DNA of 5,507 bases from Pseudobdellovibrionaceae bacterium (GTDB lineage Bacteria; Bdellovibrionota; Bdellovibrionia; Bdellovibrionales; JAMPXM01): contig CAJYIL010000093.1 in assembly GCA_913774795.1 (NCBI GenBank), forward strand, positions 1 to 5,507, in the 5' to 3' direction. This document shows, piece by piece, positions 1 through 5,506 of this stretch. The notes beneath the pieces are model-generated. The model was not told where the DNA came from. It did no database searches and saw only the letters and a list, made by a program, of their open reading frames with translations. Position 1 is the first letter of the stretch, and every line of letters begins with the position of its first letter. The position numbers and the translations under genes are program-made.

Positions 1-119
1 GATCGAAGCGTTTCCTACAGCGTGACCACGTCCAGCCGTTCGCGCGCGGGGGCGCGAACACCGCCGAGAATTTGCGATGGATGTGTGGCGCGCACAATCG
101 GGCCAGAAGCGTCGGCTGA
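1..119 (+). CDS. HNH endonuclease, C-terminal fragment (cut by left edge)
   Basis: Reading from base 3, 38 codons lead to a TGA at 117-119. The peptide carries the second half of an HNH nuclease domain: DHVQPFARGG (residues 8-17), then NTAENLRWMC and GAHN. This fits the family pattern DH-x-x-P-x-x-x-GG ... N ... NL ... C-x-x-HN. In this family the first His is catalytic, and the Cys and last His often belong to the structural fold or metal site. The N-terminus lies outside the window, so length, partner domains and cellular role (restriction, phage-derived, or one of a dispersed paralogue family) cannot be told. A second + frame is also open here (to 225), but it is an Arg-rich string without recognisable motifs. 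The HNH reading is preferred because its motif residues are in order and correctly spaced. Confidence 0.8.
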   Translation, partial: SKRFLQRDHVQPFARGGANTAENLRWMCGAHNRARSVG

Positions 120-153
120 AATTCGAGTTGGCTCGCGCGATTCCAATAATCTT

Positions 154-170
154 AGACTCAAAGAGTTTTT
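154..170 (+). terminator. weak terminator-like hairpin after the HNH gene
   Basis: ACTC at 156-159 pairs with GAGT at 163-166 around an AAA loop. It extends by a G-T and an A-T pair to 154-168 and ends in a run of five T (166-170). It lies about 35 bases after the HNH stop. The stem is short and AT-rich, so it is only a candidate. Nothing else is seen in the gap between the convergent HNH and gloB genes. Confidence 0.35.
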
Positions 171-217
171 CAGAAGGCGCGCGCCATCGAGAAGCGTGCA
201 CCGTCACGTAGAACCAC

Positions 218-931
218 TCAGCTAAAAGAATTGCGCGCGGTCCGCAGGCGCGTGAAATCCTCCAGCGTCGGCGCGCGGAAGAACGGGTTCACCAAGCGCT
301 CTTCTGCGAGCGTCGGAGCGGAAGCAACCCCGCGAGCGCGCAAGTCGTCGCGAACTTGATTTAGGCGTCGATGGATCGCGGCCGAGTTGGACGGTTCGAC
401 CTCGGCAGCAAAGCGCGCATTCGTTTCGGTGTACTCATGTCCGAAGTACAAGCGAGTTTCCGACGGAAGATCTTGAATGCGCGAAAGCGAGTCGAACATC
501 TGTTGAGCGGTACCCTCGAACAAGCGGCCGCATCCCATCTCAAAGACGGTGTCGCCAACGAAGAGGGCGTCGCCGATGTGATATGCAATTTGCCCAGCGG
601 TGTGACCGGGGATCGCAAGAACACTGAAGTGCAAGCCCGCAAACTCAAACGACTCCGCATCTTTCATCGCGCGCGTCGCGCCCGGCACGCGCGAAAAATC
701 CGCTTCTGAACAATAGATCGGGCAGTCCCACTCTTGCGCGAGCTCGAGATTGCCTCCGACGTGATCGTGATGGTGATGCGTGTTTAAGATCAGCCCCAGT
801 TTCAAGCCGCGCTCGCGAAGTGCCGTCGAGATCGGCGCAGCTTCAGAAGGATCAACGACCGCCGCCACCCCCGCGTTCGAAATTAAATAGCAATAGTTGT
901 CGTTCAAAGCGCGAACCGTGTGAATCGTCAT
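218..931 (-). CDS. gloB: hydroxyacylglutathione hydrolase (glyoxalase II)
   Basis: Cytosolic metallo-beta-lactamase-fold enzyme that hydrolyses S-D-lactoylglutathione to D-lactate and glutathione, the second step of methylglyoxal detoxification. The 237-residue product shows all seven expected metal ligands: H52, H54, D56 and H57 in THHHHDHVGG, H110 in PGHTAG, D127 in FVGD and H165 in FGHE. CGRLFEGT (134-141) is the typical substrate-side motif, and the C-terminal NPFFR segment is that of the HAGH C-terminal domain. The ATG at 931 is preferred over the TTG at 943 because it gives MTIHTVRALNDNY, the same 13-residue lead-in as E. coli GloB. No clear Shine-Dalgarno site is seen. The C-terminal glutathione-binding R-x-x-K-D-x-F is here R-T-A-R-N-S-F. 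The gene stands alone, diverging from the IscU-like/BFD gene. Confidence 0.93.
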   Translation of the reverse strand: MTIHTVRALNDNYCYLISNAGVAAVVDPSEAAPISTALRERGLKLGLILNTHHHHDHVGGNLELAQEWDCPIYCSEADFSRVPGATRAMKDAESFEFAGLHFSVLAIPGHTAGQIAYHIGDALFVGDTVFEMGCGRLFEGTAQQMFDSLSRIQDLPSETRLYFGHEYTETNARFAAEVEPSNSAAIHRRLNQVRDDLRARGVASAPTLAEERLVNPFFRAPTLEDFTRLRTARNSFS

Positions 932-1042
932 CGCGTCGATCAAACCATAGGCCCAAGGACCAGTCTAGATCGCTTCAAGCTGAAACGTGATGGGAGGCCT
1001 GGGCTGGCTGTCGGCCGTCTCCAGTGCGAGACTGAAAGAACC

Positions 1043-1492
1043 ATGAGCGCACCGAAGCTTGAGACGCAGAAGATCACGCAGACCGTTACTCTCCAGGGCC
1101 GAGATGAAATCACGCTCGATCTCGACATCGTGCAAGGGCAGGTCGCGCACGCGACTCTGAGCGGCCGCGGTTGCACCGAGATGCTCTCGCTCCTGCAAGC
1201 TTGGCGACCGAAACTCGTCGGCGCGCTCGCAGATCTCGTGGTGCCCGAAGGCAACACCCACTCCGAAATCCTTTTACGTGAAGCCATCTTGAAAGCGCGC
1301 GGGGAGTGGAAGTTCCCATACGAAGACCAAGAGCTTTGCCACTGCCGTGCTGTCGCAACATCGAAGGTCGACGCGGCCATCATCGGTGGATGCCGAAGCG
1401 TTCGCGCGATTGCGCGCGAAACGAGCGCAGGTACCTCGTGCGGATCATGTCGCCCCGACACCGAAGCCATCATCGCTTACCGTCTGAAGTAA
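1043..1492 (+). CDS. degenerate IscU-like domain fused to BFD-type [2Fe-2S] domain
   Basis: 149 residues. The C-terminal half is a BFD-like [2Fe-2S] domain: C99-H-C101, then 31 residues, then C133-G-S-C136. This is exactly the CxC-x31-CxxC spacing of E. coli Bfd and resembles the central domain of NifU. The N-terminal ~95 residues align by eye with IscU/NifU: DEITLDLDIV matches the first strands, GRGC (C44) matches the second scaffold Cys, and NTHSEILLREAI (71-82) matches the IHCSILAEDAI helix. C44, D21 and H73 are kept, while the first and third scaffold Cys appear as G19 and S74. The role could be electron transfer or Fe-S cluster handling; the exact function is unknown. The ATG at 1043 is chosen because the upstream extension to 920 overlaps gloB and adds no domain. 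A/G-rich GAAAGA precedes it, with no strong Shine-Dalgarno site. Confidence 0.85.
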   Translation: MSAPKLETQKITQTVTLQGRDEITLDLDIVQGQVAHATLSGRGCTEMLSLLQAWRPKLVGALADLVVPEGNTHSEILLREAILKARGEWKFPYEDQELCHCRAVATSKVDAAIIGGCRSVRAIARETSAGTSCGSCRPDTEAIIAYRLK

Positions 1493-1493
1493 C

Positions 1494-1730
1494 TTACTTA
1501 CATTTACCAGTGTTATCGCTCTTGAGCTTCTCGGGAAATGTTCCGGTCTCGAGATAGTGATCGAGCATGGGTCCGAGCTTGCGGCGGCACGAACCTCCGC
1601 AAGGGCCTACGCCAGCCGAAGTCGCATCAAAAATTTTGTTCAGCGTATCGGCGCCGTCGCGAATCGCTTTTTCGATGACGTCGCGAGAGACGGAGTTGCA
1701 GAGGCAGACGATTTCGCGTTTCGCTTTCAT
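1494..1730 (-). CDS. BFD-like [2Fe-2S] protein (bacterioferritin-associated ferredoxin family)
   Basis: 78 residues, close to the size of stand-alone Bfd proteins (about 64-75). It begins MKAKREIVCLCNSVS with ligands C9 and C11, followed by the family helix-turn-helix-like segment with T-x-x-x-I-x-x-x-T-x-AG. The second Cys pair lies in GVGPCGGSC (C44 and C48), one residue later than usual and spaced CxxxC rather than CxxC. Bfd proteins carry one [2Fe-2S] cluster and pass electrons, classically to bacterioferritin for iron release. No bacterioferritin gene is seen here, so the partner is unknown. The start ATG overlaps the TGA of the DHH gene (ATGA), with AGAGG six bases upstream, so translation is probably coupled. 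The stop faces that of the other BFD-domain gene with one base between them. Confidence 0.85.
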   Translation of the reverse strand: MKAKREIVCLCNSVSRDVIEKAIRDGADTLNKIFDATSAGVGPCGGSCRRKLGPMLDHYLETGTFPEKLKSDNTGKCK

Positions 1731-1745
1731 GCCGAGCCTCTCATC
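1727..1745 (-). promoter_or_regulatory. ATGA stop-start overlap with Shine-Dalgarno for the BFD-like gene
   Basis: The TGA of the DHH gene (1727-1729) and the ATG of the BFD-like gene (1728-1730) share two bases, giving ATGA and a four-base gene overlap. AGAGG lies six bases before the ATG, inside the last codons of the DHH gene. This arrangement is typical of translational coupling and fixes the start of the BFD-like gene. Confidence 0.75.
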
Positions 1746-2704
1746 ACAATGGCGACCATTTGATCGAGAAGACGCGCGCGAACCGTGTCGGCATCAGCGG
1801 TAAGATAGGCGCCTGCGGCGAATGGGTGACCGCCTCCGCCAAAGGATTCGGCGAGCGCGAGAACAGGCGCGCGTTTTGAGCGCAGCGAAAGCTTGTATTC
1901 CCCGGGCGCATCTTCACGAAGGAGTGCGCCAATTTCTACGCTTCTGATATTCATCACGAGGTCGATAATGTCGGCGCTCTCGTCGGGCTCAAGACCTTGT
2001 GCGCGGGCTTCGCTCGATCTGACGCGTACGAACGCGACCCGTTTGTCGGCGAAGTACTCGGCGCTCGCAAGCGATTGCGCGAGGAAGTTCATCTTCTCAA
2101 CCGTATAGGTTGCGAAAAGAGCTTGATGAACGAGCTCGGGCTCGCGCTCGAAGCGAAGGAGCTCTGCGGCCATCAGATGAGAGCGTGGATCGCCCTTCAC
2201 GTAGCGAAACATTTGCGTATCGAAAATGAGCGCCGTGTAGAGCGCCCGTGCGATGTCGGCATCGAGCTCGACCCCCAATGCTTTGATGAGCTGATAAGCC
2301 ATCTCGCCGGTCGATGCCGCGCTCGTGTCAATGACCGATCCGGCGGTTGGCTGAGGACCATTCGCGAGCGTCGGGTGGTGGTCGATAAATCGAATCTGTT
2401 TGACCGAGTTTTCAAGACGGCCAAACAGAGGCTCAACCAATCGTCGATCGTTTGTGTCGAAGATCAACGCCAAATCGGCCCCCGGAGTTTCTCCTCCACT
2501 CACGCCAACGATCTCTTTGGTTTTCAAAAATGCGTATTTCTTAGGCGGAAGATCGGGATTCAGAACCCAAACGGTTTTGCCGAGTTTTCGGAGGGCGGAA
2601 TAGACTGCCAGCTGCGCGCCTAATCCATCACCGTCGCAATGGCGGTGCGTCGAAAGGACGACCGTGGAAGCTTGCTGGATTTGCTGAACGAGCGCGTGAA
2701 ACAT
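1727..2704 (-). CDS. DHH/DHHA1 phosphoesterase, NrnA-like (oligoribonuclease / pAp phosphatase)
   Basis: 325 residues, the normal size for NrnA-type DHH subfamily 1 proteins, which degrade 2-5 nt nanoRNA and dephosphorylate pAp in the cytoplasm using Mn2+. The motifs occur in order: H20-x3-D24-G-D26 (HRHCDGDG), D83 in FDTND, D108-H109-H110 in FIDHH, D162 in LIFDTQMFRY, then the C-terminal DHHA1 substrate-binding loop FGGGGHPFAAG (288-298). All metal ligands expected of the family are present, so the enzyme is probably active. Whether it prefers nanoRNA, pAp or a cyclic dinucleotide breakdown product cannot be read from the sequence. The start ATG at 2704 has no Shine-Dalgarno site; a possible -10 element lies seven bases upstream. 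It is the first gene of a two-gene operon with the downstream BFD-like gene, and it diverges from greA. Confidence 0.88.
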   Translation of the reverse strand: MFHALVQQIQQASTVVLSTHRHCDGDGLGAQLAVYSALRKLGKTVWVLNPDLPPKKYAFLKTKEIVGVSGGETPGADLALIFDTNDRRLVEPLFGRLENSVKQIRFIDHHPTLANGPQPTAGSVIDTSAASTGEMAYQLIKALGVELDADIARALYTALIFDTQMFRYVKGDPRSHLMAAELLRFEREPELVHQALFATYTVEKMNFLAQSLASAEYFADKRVAFVRVRSSEARAQGLEPDESADIIDLVMNIRSVEIGALLREDAPGEYKLSLRSKRAPVLALAESFGGGGHPFAAGAYLTADADTVRARLLDQMVAIVMRGSA

Positions 2705-2711
2705 GGCGTTT

Positions 2712-2739
2712 AGGATAGCAAGCTTGATGCTCCCCGCAA
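2712..2739 (-). promoter_or_regulatory. candidate promoter of the DHH-BFD operon (possibly leaderless)
   Basis: On the - strand, TTGCGG (2739-2734) and TATCCT (2717-2712) are separated by 16 bases. The -10-like element ends seven bases before the DHH start codon, so transcription from it would begin at or next to the ATG. This agrees with the absence of a Shine-Dalgarno site. Both hexamers are imperfect matches. Confidence 0.3.
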
Positions 2740-2741
2740 AG

Positions 2742-2747
2742 TACGAT
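2742..2747 (+). promoter_or_regulatory. candidate -10 element of greA
   Basis: TACGAT lies in the divergent region about 55 bases before the greA ATG. It would give a leader of roughly 50 bases that contains the hairpin at 2764-2789. No good -35 is found at 16-18 bases; TTGATG (2724-2729) is too close. Weak call. Confidence 0.2.
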
Positions 2748-2763
2748 AAACGTCGTGGTTTCG

Positions 2764-2789
2764 TGCCGTTGCTATTTGAGCCAACGGCA
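2764..2789 (+). promoter_or_regulatory. inverted repeat / leader hairpin upstream of greA
   Basis: TGCCGTTG (2764-2771) and CAACGGCA (2782-2789) are perfect 8-bp inverted repeats around a 10-base loop. A G-T pair can be added outside. The right arm ends three bases before the greA Shine-Dalgarno. It could fold in the mRNA leader or be a DNA operator. It has no T-run, so it is not a terminator. Confidence 0.5.
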
Positions 2790-2792
2790 TCC

Positions 2793-2797
2793 GGAGG
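2793..2797 (+). promoter_or_regulatory. greA Shine-Dalgarno
   Basis: GGAGG five bases before the ATG at 2803. It decides the start: the longer reading from a GTG at 2755 runs through the leader hairpin and adds 16 residues that GreA proteins do not have. Confidence 0.85.
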
Positions 2798-2802
2798 ACG
2801 AG

Positions 2803-3279
2803 ATGGCCGATAATTTACCGATTACCGTCAAAGGCAAAGCGAAGCTCGAGGAAGAGCTTCAACAGCTGATGTACACCGAACGCCCGAATGTGATTAAGGC
2901 GATCGAAGAGGCGCGTTCGCACGGCGATATCTCTGAAAACGCGGAGTACGAAGCGGCCAAAGAACGTCAGGGCATGATCGAAGCGCGCATCGCGCAGATT
3001 CAAGGTTCGCTCGCGGGCGCGGAGATCATTGACCCGGCCCAGATCAAGTCTGATCGTATCGTTTTCGGTGCGTCGGTCGAGATGACCGATCTCGAGACCG
3101 AAGAAAACGTGAAGTATCAAATCGTCGGCGTCGACGAAGCTGATGTTAAAGAGGGCCGCATCTCTGTAATGTCGCCCATCGCGCGCGCTTTGATCGGTAA
3201 AAAAGCCGGCGAAACGGTTCTCGTACGATCGCCGAAGGGCGACCGTGAATTTGAAGTGACGAAGTTTTACTTCGAGTAA
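2803..3279 (+). CDS. greA: transcription elongation factor GreA
   Basis: 158 residues, the same length as E. coli GreA. The N-terminal coiled coil (about 1-75) carries the signature ARSHGDISENAEYEAAKERQ (37-56). D42 and E45 match the tip acidic residues D41/E44 that hold Mg2+ in the RNA polymerase active site. The C-terminal half (about 80-158) is the FKBP-like domain that docks at the secondary channel, with typical SPIARALIGKKAGE (124-137) and a FEVTKFYFE-like end. GreA stimulates cleavage of transcript 3' ends in backtracked RNA polymerase. It has a strong Shine-Dalgarno at 2793-2797 and a leader hairpin. Its TAA overlaps the ATG of the AsmA-like gene (TAATG), and an intrinsic terminator lies about 35 bases after the stop, inside that next gene. 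Confidence 0.97.
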   Translation: MADNLPITVKGKAKLEEELQQLMYTERPNVIKAIEEARSHGDISENAEYEAAKERQGMIEARIAQIQGSLAGAEIIDPAQIKSDRIVFGASVEMTDLETEENVKYQIVGVDEADVKEGRISVMSPIARALIGKKAGETVLVRSPKGDREFEVTKFYFE

Positions 3280-5321
3280 TGCCCGCTTCAAAGCCACGCA
3301 CTCTATATGTCGAAACGCATGCCGGTTGGCGTGCGTTTTTTTTATGTGTGTTGGTCGCAGCCTGTTTGGGTGCGGGCTTTCGCCTTTATTTTTCGCCGGC
3401 CCGCTTGAGCGCTTGGGTGTCTTCGGCGCTCGAACGCCAGAAGGCCGGCATGAAGCGACCGTTTGCGATGTCTTTTGGCGAAGCTTCGCTGCGCCTTCGA
3501 GATTCGTCAGGTTACTGGCCGCAGCTCGCCGTCGTCGTAACCCATGTTCGACTGGCGCCAAATCCGCAGTGTCGCCCTGAAGCGTCTGTTTTCATCGGCG
3601 AGCTCCGTCTCCCGTTTCGACTGCGGTCGCTTCTTGCGGGTCGGGCGGCCGTCGGCCTTATCGAGGCTCGAGATCTGATCGTCGACCTCGATGGCTTGCG
3701 CGCTCATTGCCTACCAAGCACGGAGAGCGCGACCGCAAACGCGAGCATTGCCGAAACAGCCCAGGCTCTCAGCACGCCGCGCGATGAAACCGAAGCCCGC
3801 ACCGATTGGTGGACTCCTCAACAATTCGAAACGGTTCGCGGTTTCATCGAAGGGTTTCAATTTTCGCGCGCCACTCTTCAATTCGAGAATAAGACAAAAG
3901 AGATTTATCTCGATTCGTTTCGCGCTCAGTTGAAATCGAATCAGCGGGTCGAACTCGCGACTGAGCTTCGTGTCCCACCACCGACCTCGTTCCAAGAGCA
4001 ATTGCCTCCGCTTCGCATTGAGGGTCAGGCGACAAGTGCGCACGCGCAACTCGCGATCACCGCTCGAGTGAGTGAGGGCTCGTTACGAACCGAAGCCATT
4101 CTGACCCCCGAAAATAATCAGCACATTCACATCGCGGCTCGTGCGGTCGTGAAGTCGCTCCCGCTGTCAATGCTTTCGCCGCTCATGCGGAAATCGGGGT
4201 TGGCGAACGAAAAATTTCAGCCCAAGAATCTTTGGCTCGATTGCCAAGCGTCGATCGAGGGCCGCTTCCAGGGGCTCTTCCAGTCATCGCCGCTTGAAAT
4301 CACCGCGTGCCGAATCGAGGGCGATCAAACCGATCTGTGGCTTGAGCGCGCCACTCGTTTACCGAACGCGACGTGGAAGCCGTTCGACGTGAAGGTGAGG
4401 TCGCTAAGACTCGCAAAGCTTTTTGAAACAGTGGGTGTGCGGGGGCCTGAGGGCGTTGCAAACGAGTTCGGAGTCTTGAGCGGAGACATTCAGGTTAAAT
4501 CCGATCACGTGGCTCGTTTCGAAGGGCGACTCCGCCGCGCCCAAATCCAATTCTCGAACCGCAAAACCCGCGCGGCTCAACTTGTAGAATCCGCAGAACT
4601 CTCGATCGAGATCGATCCTAAAGCCGTCACCGCGCGTGTGCCAAATGCGATTCTGAAGAACGGAACGTTCGTAGGGCGTCTTCACGTGGATCTCGACAAA
4701 ACGCTGAAGCGCGGGACTGCTAAGATGGAGATTGAACGACTGAAACTCGATCCCGATGTCCAGCGCGTGCTTGTCGGAGGTTCCCTCGGCGAGATTGAGG
4801 GCAATGTGTCGGCGCGAATCGACGAAGGACGGGTGAAAGACTTTTCTTCGAGTCTCTCTCTTGGTGCGACCGAAGCGGATCAATTCGACTTTCAAACACT
4901 CAATGTGAGAGCGCAGCGCAAAGAAGAAGAGCCTCCGCTGATCTCAATGGACGCAGGTGAAATTGAGCTCAAAGACGGGTTAAAGCGAGGACTTGAGAAT
5001 GCGCTTTTCGCGCGCGATGCAAATTCACCGCTTCTCCTTGAGCAACTGCGTTTTGAGTTTCGAGTTCTGGGAGACGGGGATCTGGAATGGTCGAAGGCGA
5101 GCGCGAAATTCGACGGGCGTCGCGCGGAGATGAGGTCTTCGGGCGTGATGAACCGCGACCGAGAAATCAGCGCAACGCTGACGATCGATTATCCTCGAGT
5201 GAAAAATTTAAAGTTTCGGATGCACGGGAAGCCCGAGGCGTTGAACCTCGAAGATGACAGCGAAGAGTTACGGGCTCTGCGTTCGCGCGCCGAGATCAAT
5301 CGAAGTGATTTAGGGCTTTAG
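3279..5321 (+). CDS. AsmA-like membrane-anchored periplasmic protein
   Basis: 680 residues. A short basic N-terminus is followed by one membrane segment (about 18-38, WRAFFLCVLVAACLGAG), so most of the protein should be periplasmic. The rest is beta-rich with few hydrophobic runs and contains AsmA/TamB/YhdP-style repeats such as FIGELRLPFRLRSLLAGRAAVG and GLIEARDLIVDLDG (105-139). These families form long grooved beta structures implicated in envelope lipid transport or outer-membrane biogenesis; the specific role here is unknown. Four cysteines lie in the periplasmic part (C98, C144, C322, C344). The ATG at 3279 is chosen because it gives an intact signal anchor. It has no usable Shine-Dalgarno and probably depends on coupling to greA through TAATG. 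Codons 12-22 contain a strong intrinsic terminator. A start after the terminator would break the membrane segment and is less likely. Confidence 0.75.
   Translation: MPASKPRTLYVETHAGWRAFFLCVLVAACLGAGFRLYFSPARLSAWVSSALERQKAGMKRPFAMSFGEASLRLRDSSGYWPQLAVVVTHVRLAPNPQCRPEASVFIGELRLPFRLRSLLAGRAAVGLIEARDLIVDLDGLRAHCLPSTESATANASIAETAQALSTPRDETEARTDWWTPQQFETVRGFIEGFQFSRATLQFENKTKEIYLDSFRAQLKSNQRVELATELRVPPPTSFQEQLPPLRIEGQATSAHAQLAITARVSEGSLRTEAILTPENNQHIHIAARAVVKSLPLSMLSPLMRKSGLANEKFQPKNLWLDCQASIEGRFQGLFQSSPLEITACRIEGDQTDLWLERATRLPNATWKPFDVKVRSLRLAKLFETVGVRGPEGVANEFGVLSGDIQVKSDHVARFEGRLRRAQIQFSNRKTRAAQLVESAELSIEIDPKAVTARVPNAILKNGTFVGRLHVDLDKTLKRGTAKMEIERLKLDPDVQRVLVGGSLGEIEGNVSARIDEGRVKDFSSSLSLGATEADQFDFQTLNVRAQRKEEEPPLISMDAGEIELKDGLKRGLENALFARDANSPLLLEQLRFEFRVLGDGDLEWSKASAKFDGRRAEMRSSGVMNRDREISATLTIDYPRVKNLKFRMHGKPEALNLEDDSEELRALRSRAEINRSDLGL
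3313..3343 (+). terminator. strong intrinsic terminator inside the start of the AsmA-like gene
   Basis: AACGCATGCC (3314-3323) pairs with GGCGTGCGTT (3328-3337) through ten pairs with a single T-G wobble (3320/3331). An eleventh A-T pair (3313/3338) can be added. The loop is GGTT and the stem runs into eight consecutive T (3336-3343). It is directional for the + strand, since the other strand has only A before the stem. It lies about 35 bases after the greA stop, the usual place for a gene-end terminator, but within codons 12-22 of the coupled downstream gene. Confidence 0.8.
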
Positions 5322-5329
5322 TGAAGGCC

Positions 5330-5354
5330 GGCTTGCGAGAAGCGCGAAGCCTTT
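5330..5354 (+). terminator. candidate terminator after the AsmA-like gene
   Basis: GGCTT (5330-5334) pairs with AAGCC (5347-5351), and GCG (5335-5337) with CGC (5343-5345). One G is bulged, the loop is AGAAG, and only three T follow. Its place, nine bases after the stop codon, is right for a terminator, but the short T-run makes it weak. Confidence 0.35.
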
Positions 5355-5480
5355 AAAGAACGACAACGAACATCATGCAACAGACGCTGGCGATCGTGCT
5401 GACAAGAGACAAGCAAATCTGCTTCATGCCCGCCGGCTGCGCCCTCTGCGCGAACGACCTGGACATCTTCGACGATCGAA

Positions 5481-5506
5481 GCCGTTGATCCGATCGAATC
5501 AACAGC
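5481..5506. repeat. imperfect palindrome at right edge
   Basis: GTTGAT (5484-5489) and ATCAAC (5498-5503) flank the self-complementary core CGATCG (5491-5496). Only one pair of the central 20 bases mismatches (C5490/A5497). GC at 5481-5482 and 5505-5506 continue the symmetry after a second mismatch. It could be an operator for a gene beyond the window or chance inside a coding frame. Confidence 0.4.

Noticed and set aside
176..185. GGCGCGCGCC palindrome between HNH and gloB
   Set aside because: GCGCGC strings are common throughout this window, and there is no T-run to make it a gloB terminator.
15..206. - strand open stretch downstream of gloB
   Set aside because: No good start codon or ribosome site, no motif, and it is opposite the HNH tail.
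1..225. + strand open frame ending at 223-225
   Set aside because: Arg/Ser-rich with no motif; it overlaps the gloB end and runs in a different frame from the HNH tail, which has the correct motif residues.
1017..1032. GTCTC/GAGAC hairpin just before the IscU-like/BFD start
   Set aside because: Only five base pairs; such short repeats are expected by chance and no known Fe-S regulator site is recognisable.
920..1042. N-terminal extension of the IscU-like/BFD protein from a GTG at 920
   Set aside because: It overlaps the gloB start on the other strand, and its sequence shows no domain; the ATG at 1043 begins the alignable part.
1997..2623. 208-codon + strand frame antisense to the DHH gene
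   Set aside because: Shadow of a gene with all DHH/DHHA1 motifs; codon bias keeps the opposite strand open.
2755..2802. Upstream GTG start for greA
   Set aside because: Adds residues absent from GreA proteins and passes through the leader hairpin; the ATG at 2803 has a GGAGG five bases upstream.
2815..3561. 248-codon - strand frame opposite greA and the AsmA-like start
   Set aside because: Spans two clear + strand genes and has no recognisable features.
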